Positions 50,401 through 59,937 of a stretch of 64,000 bases of DNA are shown in pieces. The notes under the pieces are model-generated. The model was not told the origin of the DNA. It was given only the letters and a program-made list of their open reading frames with translations, and searched no databases. A program made the translations under genes and the position numbers. The stretch is taken from assembly GCA_964019055.1 (NCBI GenBank), contig OZ025220.1, positions 7,180,620 to 7,244,619 on the forward strand, read 5' to 3'. Origin of the DNA: Anthopleura xanthogrammica (Eukaryota; Cnidaria; Anthozoa; Actiniaria; Actiniidae). Position 1 is the first letter of the stretch; each line of letters starts with the position of its first letter.

Positions 50401-51902
50401 TACCATTATTTATTACAGCGTTTCCCATGCCAATCACACGCAGGAAATATCGTCGTGACAAAATAATGTTTTGGTGCATGGACGTCAATCAAAGTGTTTC
50501 CATGATATTGTCAGAAAACACAAGGTTACCAAGGCACGTGTCATGGGAAATGTTGTGGTAAAGCCTTGATTGACGTCTACCAAAACCAACTTCCAGTCGC
50601 GACCGCAAATTGTACGATTTTACGCGTGATTCAGCTAAGGAAGCGCTTTAATGATGGTAAAAGAACTGAGTGGTGTGCAGTTTCATATGATCTTGAGTGA
50701 TAACAAAACTTGATAATCACGCGTATGAGTTTAGACCAAAAATTACAAGACACGAAGTTCAATTACCAATTAATTATATCCATTTTGTAATCTCTTTTTA
50801 TGATAAAAACAAACTAGGTCTATATTTAAAACTTACCGTCCAGTTAACTTGAATACTTTGGGAAGAGATTGGAGTAAGGATCACTTCAGGTTTAGCTTCA
50901 GGTACTGAGGAAAAAAATACAAATTATTGATATGAATTCATATTTCGCTTCATCGTGATATGAAATAGCGAAGCAAACCTAAGTCGTATGACGAAAAGAG
51001 GGTTTCAGAGGTCATTCTGTTCGTGCGTTAAATTTGCATTAGGGACCTTAAATACTAACAAATCCAGAAAAGGGACGCGAGACCCGAGGTTTTAGAACTG
51101 TAATTTAATGAAAGAGAAAGATCTGGAAATATGTGTTACCTCTTGCATGTTTTCAAGACTTTTAAGTTAAAACAACGAATATCGCATCGTCTTTTCTCGT
51201 TCAGATACTGACGTTCCCGTTCTAGATTTCTAGTTATTTTTATAATATTGACAACCAAGCGTGCATGCATTGAGTCAATCGCTTGAATAATTTTATCGAA
51301 GAAACATAAGGCAGGACCATTCTCTTGTTCATTCATATTGTTATTCATTCAGATCGAGCCATCAAACTATTACCTGATATCGATTTCCCACAGTAACGGA
51401 GGTTACACTCTGGGGTCTTGTTCAGTTCGTACACGTAGAAGCCACCACAGTTCCTCACACGAATCATGTTGTTCCAGTTACAGCATTTAACATCCCAGTG
51501 ATAACACACTTTACGACTGACGATGCCCTGAGCTTGAGTTGGATGAGAACCTTCCATCCATCCAGGACCAGCAGTACCGCAGCGATTAACGGGAACACAA
51601 GATGTTGCTATGGCATATCCAGCAGGACCACTGAATCTATACCATCCTTTGCTCAGATCTAACATGTCACATTTGTCAGGTAGATTACCAGTTGGAAACT
51701 CTTGAGCACGGTCACTTGTGTTCAGCTCCGTATATCTATAGCATTCTATGAGCAGTCAATGTATTTAAAAATATGGTCTCTGCAGACGCATGCGCGCAGC
51801 TCCAGATTTACTAATGTGTGAGCTCTTTCCCTCCTCCTTCCCCCTCCCCAGTGTAGTGGTGTCACGTGAGAGCCATGTTGCCTGGGGCGAGAACGAACAG
51901 AC

Positions 51903-51963
<61 letters not shown>

Positions 51964-52897
51964 CGGAGAGAGACAGTGAAAGATAAGAGAGATAAGATAT
52001 ATTTAACGTCAGTAGGTCCTTCATCTTAGTGGCTGGTATCCCAGGAAGCCGACGGTGCTCACTTTACCCCCTCTCTCCATCAGTGCTCTGTTTTAAGAGT
52101 ATTCAAAGCTGAAGTTACATGGACTGATTAGAGAGAAAGTCGAAACAGACGTGAAGATAAAAGCTGCCAACTTTTGTGCAATGTTTATTCAAGAAAATGT
52201 TTTAACGAACCATTAATTCAGAGTCCCAAAAAATTATATGTATGAGAAAAGATTTAGTTTATGATTTGAAGTCAACGTTCAATGCCAAAACTTTCCTACA
52301 AATCTATGAAGTAAAACTATATATATTTAAAAAATTCAAGAGAAAAACGACGTTTTGACGTTTCGACGCGCTGCAACACGTCTTTACCAAGTCAAATATA
52401 AGAAGCAAATATAACTTAATTTCATGTTGTAAAAACATGAATTAGTGTACATAAAGTGGCCAATTAATGCAATAAAAACCTTGTTTTTCAGATAAATCAA
52501 ATTTCTTCTCGTGCACTTCAATGGCTGCTCATAAAAACTGACGGCTTCTGATTGCAATTTTGTTTTATAGGCAAGATCACAGCAAATCTTTACGAGATGT
52601 CGAAAAGATTTGTAGAAAATCAGTTAACTAAAGAAAAACAGATATAGGGATATGAATTTTCTTTCTTCTTTTCTTTTTGTGATCTAGTTTGGGCAAGCAT
52701 GCAGGAAGACTTCATTAAATGGTAGTCTTAGCATTGCATCTAAGCTTAGGTTTATCAAAGACTAACTACCTAAACTGAAATTTTATATCCATTCATTTGA
52801 ACGCTAGCTTACCTGACGGAGAACCAAAAGAAAACCGAGTTATGGGTATGAGCAAAGCGGTAAATGCCATGATCAACTTTGTCAAAAGCCAGTCCAT
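47401..52897 (-). CDS. Secreted D8C (uromodulin/GP2-type) plus three fibronectin type III domains, 7 exons, ~455 aa
   Basis: Exons in coding order: 52897-52813, 51745-51374, 50904-50837, 49894-49672, 48766-48699, 48317-48098, 47732-47401. All phases agree. Residues 1-28 form a signal peptide (LIMAFTALLIPITRFSFG). About 29-152 form a ten-cysteine D8C domain (SHPTQAQGIVSRKVCYHWDV, KCCNW, VRNCGGFYVYEL), as in uromodulin, GP2 and many anthozoan secreted proteins. Then come FN3-1 (about 153-250) and FN3-2 (about 251-346), each split after QVNWT, and a single-exon FN3-3 (about 347-455). FN3-1 and FN3-2 are nearly identical, reflecting an intragenic duplication. The last exon may end at TAA 47403-47401 (HCLYGR) or be spliced on at 47409 (G/GTAGGT, phase 1) to an exon I did not find. 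No transmembrane segment is seen, so it is probably secreted. Ligand is unknown. Confidence 0.8.
47790..48060. repeat. Minisatellite in FN3 gene, copy A (GGATGGATGGTTGGATGTGT)
   Basis: Three to four units of about 60 bp combine GGATGGATGGTTGGATG, TGTAGGTAGGCGGGTGGGTG and GGGTAGGTGAAGG. The homologous array in the duplicated intron (49130-49620) is about twice as long. Pro/His/Ile frames on - are artefacts. Confidence 0.9.
48533..48660. mobile_element. Short palindromic repeat in intron copy A
   Basis: GGTAATAGAACTGAGTGGAGTG... and ...GAACACGAAGTTCGGTTACC resemble the palindromic tail of the 3608-4131 family. The homologous repeat at 50650-50795 shows that it was present before the intragenic duplication. 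Confidence 0.6.
48880..49090 (-). pseudogene. Decayed duplicate of the third FN3 exon
   Basis: The block matches the 47409-47732 exon (TTGGACAAGCCAATAATTTC, ATACGAATCCATCGGTTGTA, CTGTCCTTCACCAAACTC, GTACGATA then CTAGATTTC). It has lost its acceptor with the first ~18 codons and its donor side, and carries frame-breaking changes. It lies between FN3-1 and FN3-2 and is skipped in the model. Confidence 0.8.
49130..49620. repeat. Minisatellite in FN3 gene, copy B
   Basis: Seven to eight units of the 47790 repeat. Units differ mainly in the number of GGAT steps and in TGTAGGTAGG against TGTGGGTATAGG. The long minus-strand Thr/His/Pro frames are artefacts. Confidence 0.9.
49919..50408. mobile_element. 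~490-bp non-autonomous element, copy 2
   Basis: Nearly identical to 3608-4131, with a short deletion of one repeated GAATCGCACTATTTTGAGTC block and a few substitutions. It sits 25 bp from FN3 exon 49672-49894 and is absent from the homologous intron of the other duplicate, so it inserted after the duplication. Confidence 0.85.
50650..50795. mobile_element. Short palindromic repeat in intron copy B
   Basis: GGTAAAAGAACTGAGTGGTGTG mirrored by GACACGAAGTTCAATTACC. It is the partner of 48533-48660. Confidence 0.6.
51042..51240. mobile_element. MITE with TTAGGGACCTTAA end, copy 2
   Basis: It starts CATTAGGGACCTTAAATAC and shares GACCCGAGGTTTTAGAACTG, AAAGATCTGGAAATA and GATACTGACGTTCCCGTTCT with 12287-12520. 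The right terminus is eroded. Confidence 0.7.
51750..52810. other. Intron 1 of the D8C-FN3 gene
   Basis: It contains a (GA)n run at 51907-51956 and otherwise AT-rich sequence with no recognised gene or repeat family. Confidence 0.6.
51907..51963. repeat. (GA)n microsatellite
   Basis: About 25 GA units, in intron 1 of the D8C-FN3 gene. Confidence 0.95.
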
Positions 52898-53327
52898 TTT
52901 GATTGCCTGTTAACTATGTATTATCGTCACTATTCAGGTGCGAACTTTAGAGTACTATTGGAATGAATTCAAATGATTGAGGTCGAAATCGAAAAAGCTT
53001 AAAATATTCCAAATCATTCCGATACTGAAGCGCAACGTACATATTGGCTGGACCGCAATTATTTTCATCATCATTATTCATATTACTTTTCTTTTTTTCT
53101 TCTCATCCTTTGCAAAGTTTAACGAAAAAAACTTGAAGGATACAACTTCATAGAGCTATAGTGTACATATAAAAATATCTTAGTGTCCGAAAATTTTAAT
53201 TTCTTTATTTGAAACAAATATCTATTTCAAGCAGCAATGACCTTTAAACACACGGTGGCCATGTTTTTACTCACCCACTGTGAGAGCCAAAACCTTTGCT
53301 TGAACGTTCTGAAACGCCTCAAAGCTA

Positions 53328-53622
53328 CGGGGGGTGGGGGGTACTCCCTATAATTGACTATACAGGGCTGCTCCGCCCGAAAGGGGTACGTTTTTCAAGC
53401 CGCAGGTATAGAAAAGGGGTGGAAATTTGTGAATTTTGGTATAAAAAGGGGTAGCTTTTCTTCAAAAGTATATGAAAGGGGTACCTTTTTCAGGCAAAAA
53501 AGTATATAAAAGGGGTAACTTTTTGCTTAAATTTGGTATATCAAATTAAGGGTAAGGGGTCGAGAGTCCGGGCGGAGCATCCCCGTATGAAACGACCCGA
53601 AGTACCCCCCCCCCCCCGGGCA
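53328..53622. mobile_element. Element bounded by poly(G) and poly(C) tracts (copy 2)
   Basis: It begins GGGGGTGGGGGGTACTCCCT and ends CCGAAGTAC followed by about 14 C. CAGGGCTGCTCCGCCCG near the left is mirrored by GGGCGGAGCATCCCCGTATG near the right. The interior repeats AAAAGGGGTA about every 35 bp. Confidence 0.8.
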
Positions 53623-53689
53623 AAGCTACAAGATAAGACATGAGTGATCCTTAGCGTTAAAACAATAGATTGTTTTGATTGACGTCAGA

Positions 53690-54720
53690 GTGAAATTGGG
53701 CAGTTAGTTCTTTCAGATAATAGAGTTCTTTCAGTTTTAAAAGTTGAGGAAGTAACTGCCAAACACAATCTTGAGGAAGATCTTCAGCGGGTTGCGGCGT
53801 GGTGCTGCAAAAATCAGCTATTAATCAATCCAAAAAAGACCAGGTTCCTTTTGGTTGGAACGCGTCAGCTATTACGAAGGCTCTCTGAGGAAATGACTCT
53901 ATCAATTTTTAATAGGAGAAGAGATTACACCAGTCTTTGACGCAAAGGACCTTGGGGTAACTTTGGACAGTAATCTGACGTATGATTACCATATAAGTAA
54001 ACTGACATCATCGTGCATGGCCAAACTTTGTGAAATAAGTAGAGTTAAAGATAGTTTTGATTACGATACGTTACACTTGATCATTTCTGCTTTAGTAATG
54101 AGTAAACTATATTATTGTTCGTCAGTTTGGTCAAATACATCTACTAGTAATATGAAGAAACTTCAGGCAGTACAGAATTTTGCTTGTAGAATTATTACAA
54201 ATACCAAGAAAGTTGATCATATCACACCAGTCCTGCTCTTCGCGAGATTAAATGGCTGCCTGTGAAAGAACATCTGTTATAAAGAGACTCAATAATGTCT
54301 TTTAAGTGTATTAACGGGCTTGCACCGCCATACCTGTGTGAGTTATTTCGTAAGCGTAATGTAATCCACGATCGCGACACCCGAAATAAGGAGTTACTGC
54401 ACATTCCCTTATGTAAAACGAAATCTGGTCAGCGCAGTTTCCGTTATAGAGCAGTAGGCATATGGAACAACATAGATGATGAATTAAAGCAGTTAACTTT
54501 AAGACCCTTCAAGAAAAAACTGAGAAATGACATGCTAGAAAACTACTTTACTTAATTTATATCTCTAAGAATTTCAAACTTTTAAATTTAGATAAGTGAT
54601 ATATAATGGATTTTAGATTTTAATTCTCTGTCTTATATTAGTTAGTTTTAAATAGTTCTTATTATATTTTTATGAATTAGTATTGAAAAGCCCATGGGGA
54701 ATACTGAATAAAGTATGTAT
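53690..54720 (+). mobile_element. Decayed LINE reverse-transcriptase fragment
   Basis: Three successive frames interrupted by shifts encode LEEDLQRVAAWCCKNQLLIN, then LGVTLDSNLTYDYHISKL-like and KLQAVQNFACRIIT, then FKCINGLAPPYLCELF and RSFRYRAVGIWNNIDDELK. These are the thumb and C-terminal segments of a CR1/Rex/L2-type ORF2. The catalytic palm is missing. It ends near AATAAAGTATGTAT. Three frames and internal stops show it is dead. Confidence 0.85.
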
Positions 54721-54730
54721 CTTACTCGCG

Positions 54731-55075
54731 CAGACACTAGAGAAAAACGTTTGCGCATGCGTGCCTTTCCGCACGCTTTCCAAGAATTTAAAAGGGTTTT
54801 AGTGAGAAAATAAATTTTTGTTTTCTCCGAGTATACAAAAAAAATCGCGGGTATACTTTTGTGAGACCAAGATACTGTATTAACAAAGACAATATGAAAG
54901 AATTAGCCTTAAGTTTCAAGAACTGACTCTAAGTTTTGGCATTTTGTAAAGACTATTCTTCAGGCAAGTGTGAAAGTCAAATTTGCATATTTTTACAATA
55001 GCACGAAGACGCTTTTGACTAATTTGCATACGGACTTAGAGCATGCGCAGACGTTTTTCACGCATGTCACTCGCG
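54731..55075. mobile_element. ~350-bp dispersed repeat, copy 2
   Basis: Near-duplicate of 46083-46430 (ACACTAGAGAAAAACGTTTG... GTGAGACCAAGATACTGTAT ... ATGCGCAGACGTTTTTCAC). It lies directly after the LINE fragment. Confidence 0.8.
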
Positions 55076-55250
55076 CAACATCATATAGCTACGGCTATAG
55101 CTAGGGCATATCTAAATTTAAAGATTTACTAAAAGCATCAATCTAAGTCATGCATATGACTATACTTTTGTGTGCTATATTTAAAGTAAATACATATATT
55201 GTATATTAATTTTTTTTTCGTAATTTATATATATTTTCCTTTCCAGTTTA

Positions 55251-55339
55251 ATAGCCTCCTTTACAGACGTTCTTAGGGTCGTCACGTCGTCACGCAACGT
55301 TTCATTGCATGACGACCCTATGAGCGTGTAGGAGGCTAC
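55251..55339. mobile_element. ~90-bp palindromic element
   Basis: TAGCCTCCTTTACAGACGTT then AGGGTCGTCACG at the left is mirrored by ATGACGACCCTATGAGCGTG then TAGGAGGCTA at the right, around a short loop with CAACGTTTCATTG. Confidence 0.75.
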
Positions 55340-55740
55340 CTTCCAGTCTAAGCTAGTCTACACCATCGCATGATCGATGAAGACTAGCAGTATCAGGGCT
55401 AGGCGATCACGAGACAAATGAATAAGTATAATCTTTTGTTTGACAAAAATGTTGTTGAACCAAATCCAGCTGATCTGAAATAGTGACGTAGAAATGACGT
55501 CACTACAAAACTGAGGTGTCATGAAGTCTGTAAAAATTGACTTATAAAAGTGTTTATCTGAGATAAATCTAGATTTTCAGGATAGGTTTTTGATATTTTA
55601 TAATACATTCACATTCATTATTGAGTGTAAAATATAATAAAGAAATATACGTTTCCTGAGGCGGCAAAGCTACTAAGAATGACACCTCCGTCCCCCGTCT
55701 CAACCCGTCCCACCACTAGAAACATTCCATAATATTGTAT

Positions 55741-55979
55741 TGGGATCCCTGTGGTGTGTTTGTTCACCAGTCCTTCTCTGTCTCACCTTGTGTTGGTCAA
55801 ATCGTGCTTGGTTTTCTTGTTATTTAGGTTGATTTTCCTGACTGTTTTCTGGTCAACTGATACGTCAAGTAAGTCAGGAATGATGTATTGGGTTGTTTAG
55901 TAGATATTTGTGGATATATAATGGATATATAGTGGATATATTTCGAGTCATTTGCATGTGCTGCAAGTCAGTACCGTAA
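55741..55979 (+). other. Duplicated 5' block of zinc-finger gene 1 (probable non-coding first exon)
   Basis: This is about 95% identical to 59127-59360. In the downstream copy it contains GATACGTCAG/GTAAGTCAGG, a perfect splice donor (exon end 59252); here it reads CAA/GTAAGT (exon end 55868). Each coding start lies 6-7 bases after a TTTTAG or TTTCAG acceptor, so a spliced 5' UTR exon is plausible. Inference only. Confidence 0.5.
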
Positions 55980-55997
55980 GCTTAATATCGGGCTTAA

Positions 55998-56090
55998 TAT
56001 TACTACTACTACTACTTACTACTATAATCACTACTGCTGCTGCTACTGCTGCTGCTGCTACTTCTACTACTGCTGCTGCTACTGATGATG
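55998..56090. repeat. (ACT)n/(GCT)n trinucleotide tract
   Basis: Short ACTACT and GCTGCT runs upstream of zinc-finger gene 1. Confidence 0.85.
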
Positions 56091-56198
56091 CTATACCACC
56101 CTATCAAAAACCCTAGATCTGTAAGCTTAACTGATTTATTTTTAAAATCACTGCTTGCTACAAGGTTTTTTTTTTTTGATATTTATTTTAGTATACAG

Positions 56199-57949
56199 AT
56201 GGAGTCAGATGACCACATTATGAGAGAAGAAATGAACTCAGGTGAAACAGAGTCAGATTGGTTTGGATATGTAGGAAAATCAGAAGAAATCTTGTTTTAT
56301 TACAACATAAAGACCGGAGAACACAGATGGCGTACAAATTCTTCTTGTTCCGAGGTAACTTCCTTCTTAATTAATTGTTTCAAACTGCCCTGCCCTGCCC
56401 TGCCGTATCCTACCCTTAATTATTACCCTACCCTTCTGAACCATAACCTAAGCTCTCATCTTTGCTCTGTTCTTGCTATATGCCTCATGATGTAAGGACT
56501 CAGAAACTGAGATCATAAATAAATCATAAATAAATAAATAATATAAATGAGAATTAACAGTGGAATCCACCAAGTGGCTCTTACTCCATTGCATTCCAAT
56601 TGGAATTTAGAAGTTGATTTTTGAGGAGGGAGGAAAAACCAGAGAACCCAGAAAAACCCTCGAAGCACAGGAGAGAACCAACAAACAACTCTACTCACAT
56701 ATGACATCGAGCCCAGCAGGGAATAAATGAACAGGGATGGTTCTAATTTTTCTTCTTCTTGTTAATCTAGAACACCATACTCAGAGTGCGGACCAGTGAT
56801 GTACCAGATGTACCAAATGAATTGTGCAGTGTGGCTACACAGACTGAAGACTACAACTGTGTCAATCAATGTACCTCAATGTATGTTGACAATGAAAGAC
56901 AGCTGGAAAATAGAGAGAGTGAAAACAATGAAATAGAAGAAGAAGTAAGCAATGAAGATACCATTGATGTCCATGAAATGAAACAAGAAGTAAGCAATGA
57001 AGATACCAATGATGTTAACTGTGAGCAGAACACATTGAACAACACTAATGTTGACGATAACCTTGATGAAATTAGTGAAAACTTTGAGATGGATGAGCCA
57101 TTGAGTGCCATAGTTACTAAGATGAAAAGAAAGAAGGATTTTGTACAAAATGTACCCTCTAAGCACAAGAGTAATACCAACAGTCATAACTGCCCTTATT
57201 GCAGTAGAAAATACAAGCAGAAAAGTCGTCTTGATCTCCATGTACGAACACATACCATTGAAAAACCATATGAATGTCCGTATTGTGAAAAGGTATTCAC
57301 ACAGAAAGAAATTCTCTTTGGTCATCTACAAACACATACCACTGAAAAACCACATGAATGTTCATATTGTGACAAGGCATTTGCACGGAAAAGTAATCTC
57401 AATGTTCATTTACGAACACATACCGGTGAAAAGCCATATGACTGTTCATTTTGTGATAAGGAATTTAACCAGAAAAGTCATCTCGGTCGCCATCTACGAA
57501 TACATACTGGTGAAAAGCCATTTGAATGTTCTTATTGTGACAAAGCATTTGCCCACAAGAGTAATCTCAATGTACATCTGCGAACACATACCGGTGAAAA
57601 GCCATATATATGTTCGTATTGTGATAAAGCAAATACTACAAAGACAGAACTGGTTATCCATTTACGAATACATACCGGTGAAAAGCCATATGAATGTTTG
57701 TATTGTGATAAAGCATTTACTACAAGAACCAAACTGAATATCCATCTGCGAACCCATACTGGTGAAAAACCATATGAATGTTCGTATTGTGACAAGGCAT
57801 TTACATGGAAAGGTGCCCTAGGTCGTCATCAACTAACACATACTGGTGAAAAGCCATTTGAATGTTCATATTGCAACAAGGCATTTACACAGAAATATAA
57901 TCTCAAAGTCCACCTTCGAATACATACCGGTGAAAAAACAAATGAATGA
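56199..57949 (+). CDS. C2H2 zinc-finger protein 1: WW-like N-terminus plus nine fingers, 2 exons, 444 aa
   Basis: Exons 56199-56354 and 56771-57949 join in phase 0 (SCSE/NTILRV). Residues 1-52 contain SDWFGYVGKSEEILFYYN then TGEHRW, with the W...YYN...T...W spacing of a WW-type fold, though without the final Pro. Residues about 55-190 are acidic and include two copies of the EVSNEDTxDV unit. Nine C2H2 fingers follow from about residue 190 (CPYCSRKYKQKSRLDLHVRTH first, with TGEKPYE-type linkers) to the stop. This predicts a nuclear DNA-binding protein. Long alternative frames on both strands over the fingers are shadows. It is the upstream member of a tandem pair with 59938-62434. Targets are unknown. 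Confidence 0.88.
56560..56725 (-). mobile_element. SINE-like repeat (copy 2) in the zinc-finger gene 1 intron
   Basis: GAAGTTGATTTTTGAGGAGG, GAGGAAAAACCAGAGAACCC and CTCGAAGCACAGGAGAGAAC are the inverse of the body at 30500-30590. It is in minus orientation and absent from the corresponding intron of gene 2. Confidence 0.65.
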
Positions 57950-58779
57950 TGTTTACATCATCATGGAGCATTTGCAAAGAGAATTAATCTGCAAGTCTAT
58001 ATTGGAAGATAGACTTTGAGATTATCATTGGTAAAAAGCGATTATATTTGCTTCCTTTAAAAAAACTCATGAATATTTAACCAGGAGAGCACAATAGAAT
58101 CATCGACCATGGAGAAGGTTTTAAATCTGATAATTAAAATATCATCTTCATTTCCATAAACTTTAACTAGGATTTTCTCTGCCAAACTTGGTTCATTCAT
58201 AAAAAATTCAGTAGAACATGTGAACATACACCTTTTTGAAATATCAGCTCATAAAAGGTAACACGAGGGAAATGGCATTAGATATAAAATTAAATATTTT
58301 ATAAGGAAAATATGTTCTGGATAACAAAGCCTATACTCAACATTATGAGCTAAAACTTTGCCTTCTTACTAATATCGAGGTGCTCTTTTCATTTCTGATG
58401 TTCATTTTGACACAGCTGCTCAATTTAAGGGGGTAGGGTCAGTGACCTGTTCTTGCAAAATGCCTATTGTGTCTGAACAAGCCTCACTCTGTTCTTGCAT
58501 CTTTGCACTTTCTCAAAAAGTCATTAATTTCATACCTAAAACTGGTGATTTTTTATAAAAATGTACAAAAAGCGGCCTTATGCAGCACATACACAAACAA
58601 TGGGACAGCTTCATATTCTGTAAATATCACTTGAATGATAGAAATGTGGAAATGACCACTCAAGGATTCAAATTTACTTTTGGTAGCAGTATTCTGAGCT
58701 AGCTGGCGTCCAGGGTTGATGCAACTCCCTTAAATATATTGAATGTAAAGGTAGTGTGTAAATGAAATTAAGTGAGTCC
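57950..58779. other. 3' flank of zinc-finger gene 1
   Basis: The first ~100 bp match 62579-62690 (flank of gene 2). 58636-58724 matches 63914-64000 at the end of the window. Otherwise non-coding. Confidence 0.6.
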
Positions 58780-58960
58780 AATAGACCATTTACGAGATGC
58801 GCGAGCGCTTTAGAAAATATCGCAGGCGCTTACATGATCTTGAAGCATTTTCGGACAGAGTCAATAGCGCGCGTGATCTTGCCCGAAAATGCTTCTTTTT
58901 CATGCCTGCGCCTGCGATATTTTTGAAAGCGCTCTTGCATCTCGAAAATGGTCTATTGAA
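58780..58960. mobile_element. ~180-bp palindromic MITE
   Basis: AATAGACCATTTACGAGATG and GAAAATATCGCAGGCGC at the left are mirrored by GCGCCTGCGATATTTTTGAA and CATCTCGAAAATGGTCTATT at the right. An inner pair GAAGCATTTTCGG / CCGAAAATGCTTC also mirrors. Confidence 0.85.
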
Positions 58961-59126
58961 AACCAGTATTGAAATTATATTTCAACATCCATTTTTAACA
59001 AGAACATTATAATATTCATATAAATATTGTTATCATCTTCAATCACGGATAAATGGAAAGCCAATGCACTTATTCCCCCCCCCCTCCCTCCCCAACAAAC
59101 AAGTCCAAAATAACTCCGTATCATTG

Positions 59127-59360
59127 GGATCCCTGTGGTGTGTTTGTTCCCCAGTCCTTCTCTGTCTCACCTTGTGTTGGTCAAATCGTGCTTGGTTTTC
59201 TTGTTATTTGGGTTGGTTTTCCTGACTGTTTTCTGGTCAACTGATACGTCAGGTAAGTCAGGAATGATGTATTGGGTTGTTTAGTAGATATTTGTGGATA
59301 TATAATGGATATATAGTGGATATATTTCGAGTCATTTGTATGTGCTGCAAGTCAGTACCG
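59127..59360 (+). other. Duplicated 5' block of zinc-finger gene 2 (probable non-coding first exon)
   Basis: Partner of 55741-55979. The donor CAG/GTAAGT at 59252 is optimal, so this copy is the better candidate for a functional 5' exon. The 63-codon frame starting at 59053 overlaps it and is not supported as a gene. Confidence 0.5.
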
Positions 59361-59937
59361 TATGTTTCCCACTCATACGAAAACCGCTCTAAATATGCAA
59401 GGATAATTCAAAGTACAGTATAAGAGCCCAGTTTTATCGGTTAGTTTGGTATTATTTTAGGTTCATGGATGGTATACTTCCCTCATGATTCAAATAGCTC
59501 GACAAAGCTGCAAGAAGGAAGCCATTTTGTTTTATCCACAGGGATCCCAACATAAAAAAGATAGAATAGGTTTTGAATTTTCAGCCCCATCTCCCTACTG
59601 GTATCTGCTTTCTTTTCTCTGCAGTCAGACATTTGTAGTGGCAGATTAAGGGGGTAGGTTCGCATGTAGGACATTATTTAAGCACAAACTAATCCCCATA
59701 ATTATATATTTCTATGAGTCAAATTAAAAATTTCATTGGAATAAATTACATATCATATAGTACTAGTGACCTGGTTGATTGTTTTTGAAATATTTACACA
59801 GTTGTATCCAAGAAGGATAAAGTTATCTTTCATCTGTAGGGCTCAATGACCCCCACCACGCTATTGAAATCCCATTGTCTTTAAAATCACTGCTTGCTAA
59901 AAAAAAATTATTCAATAATATTTATTTCAGTATGCAG

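Noticed and set aside
59053..59244. 63-codon frame MESQCTYSPP...
   Set aside because: It overlaps the duplicated 5' block. The homologous sequence at 55741 does not preserve the frame or the ATG.
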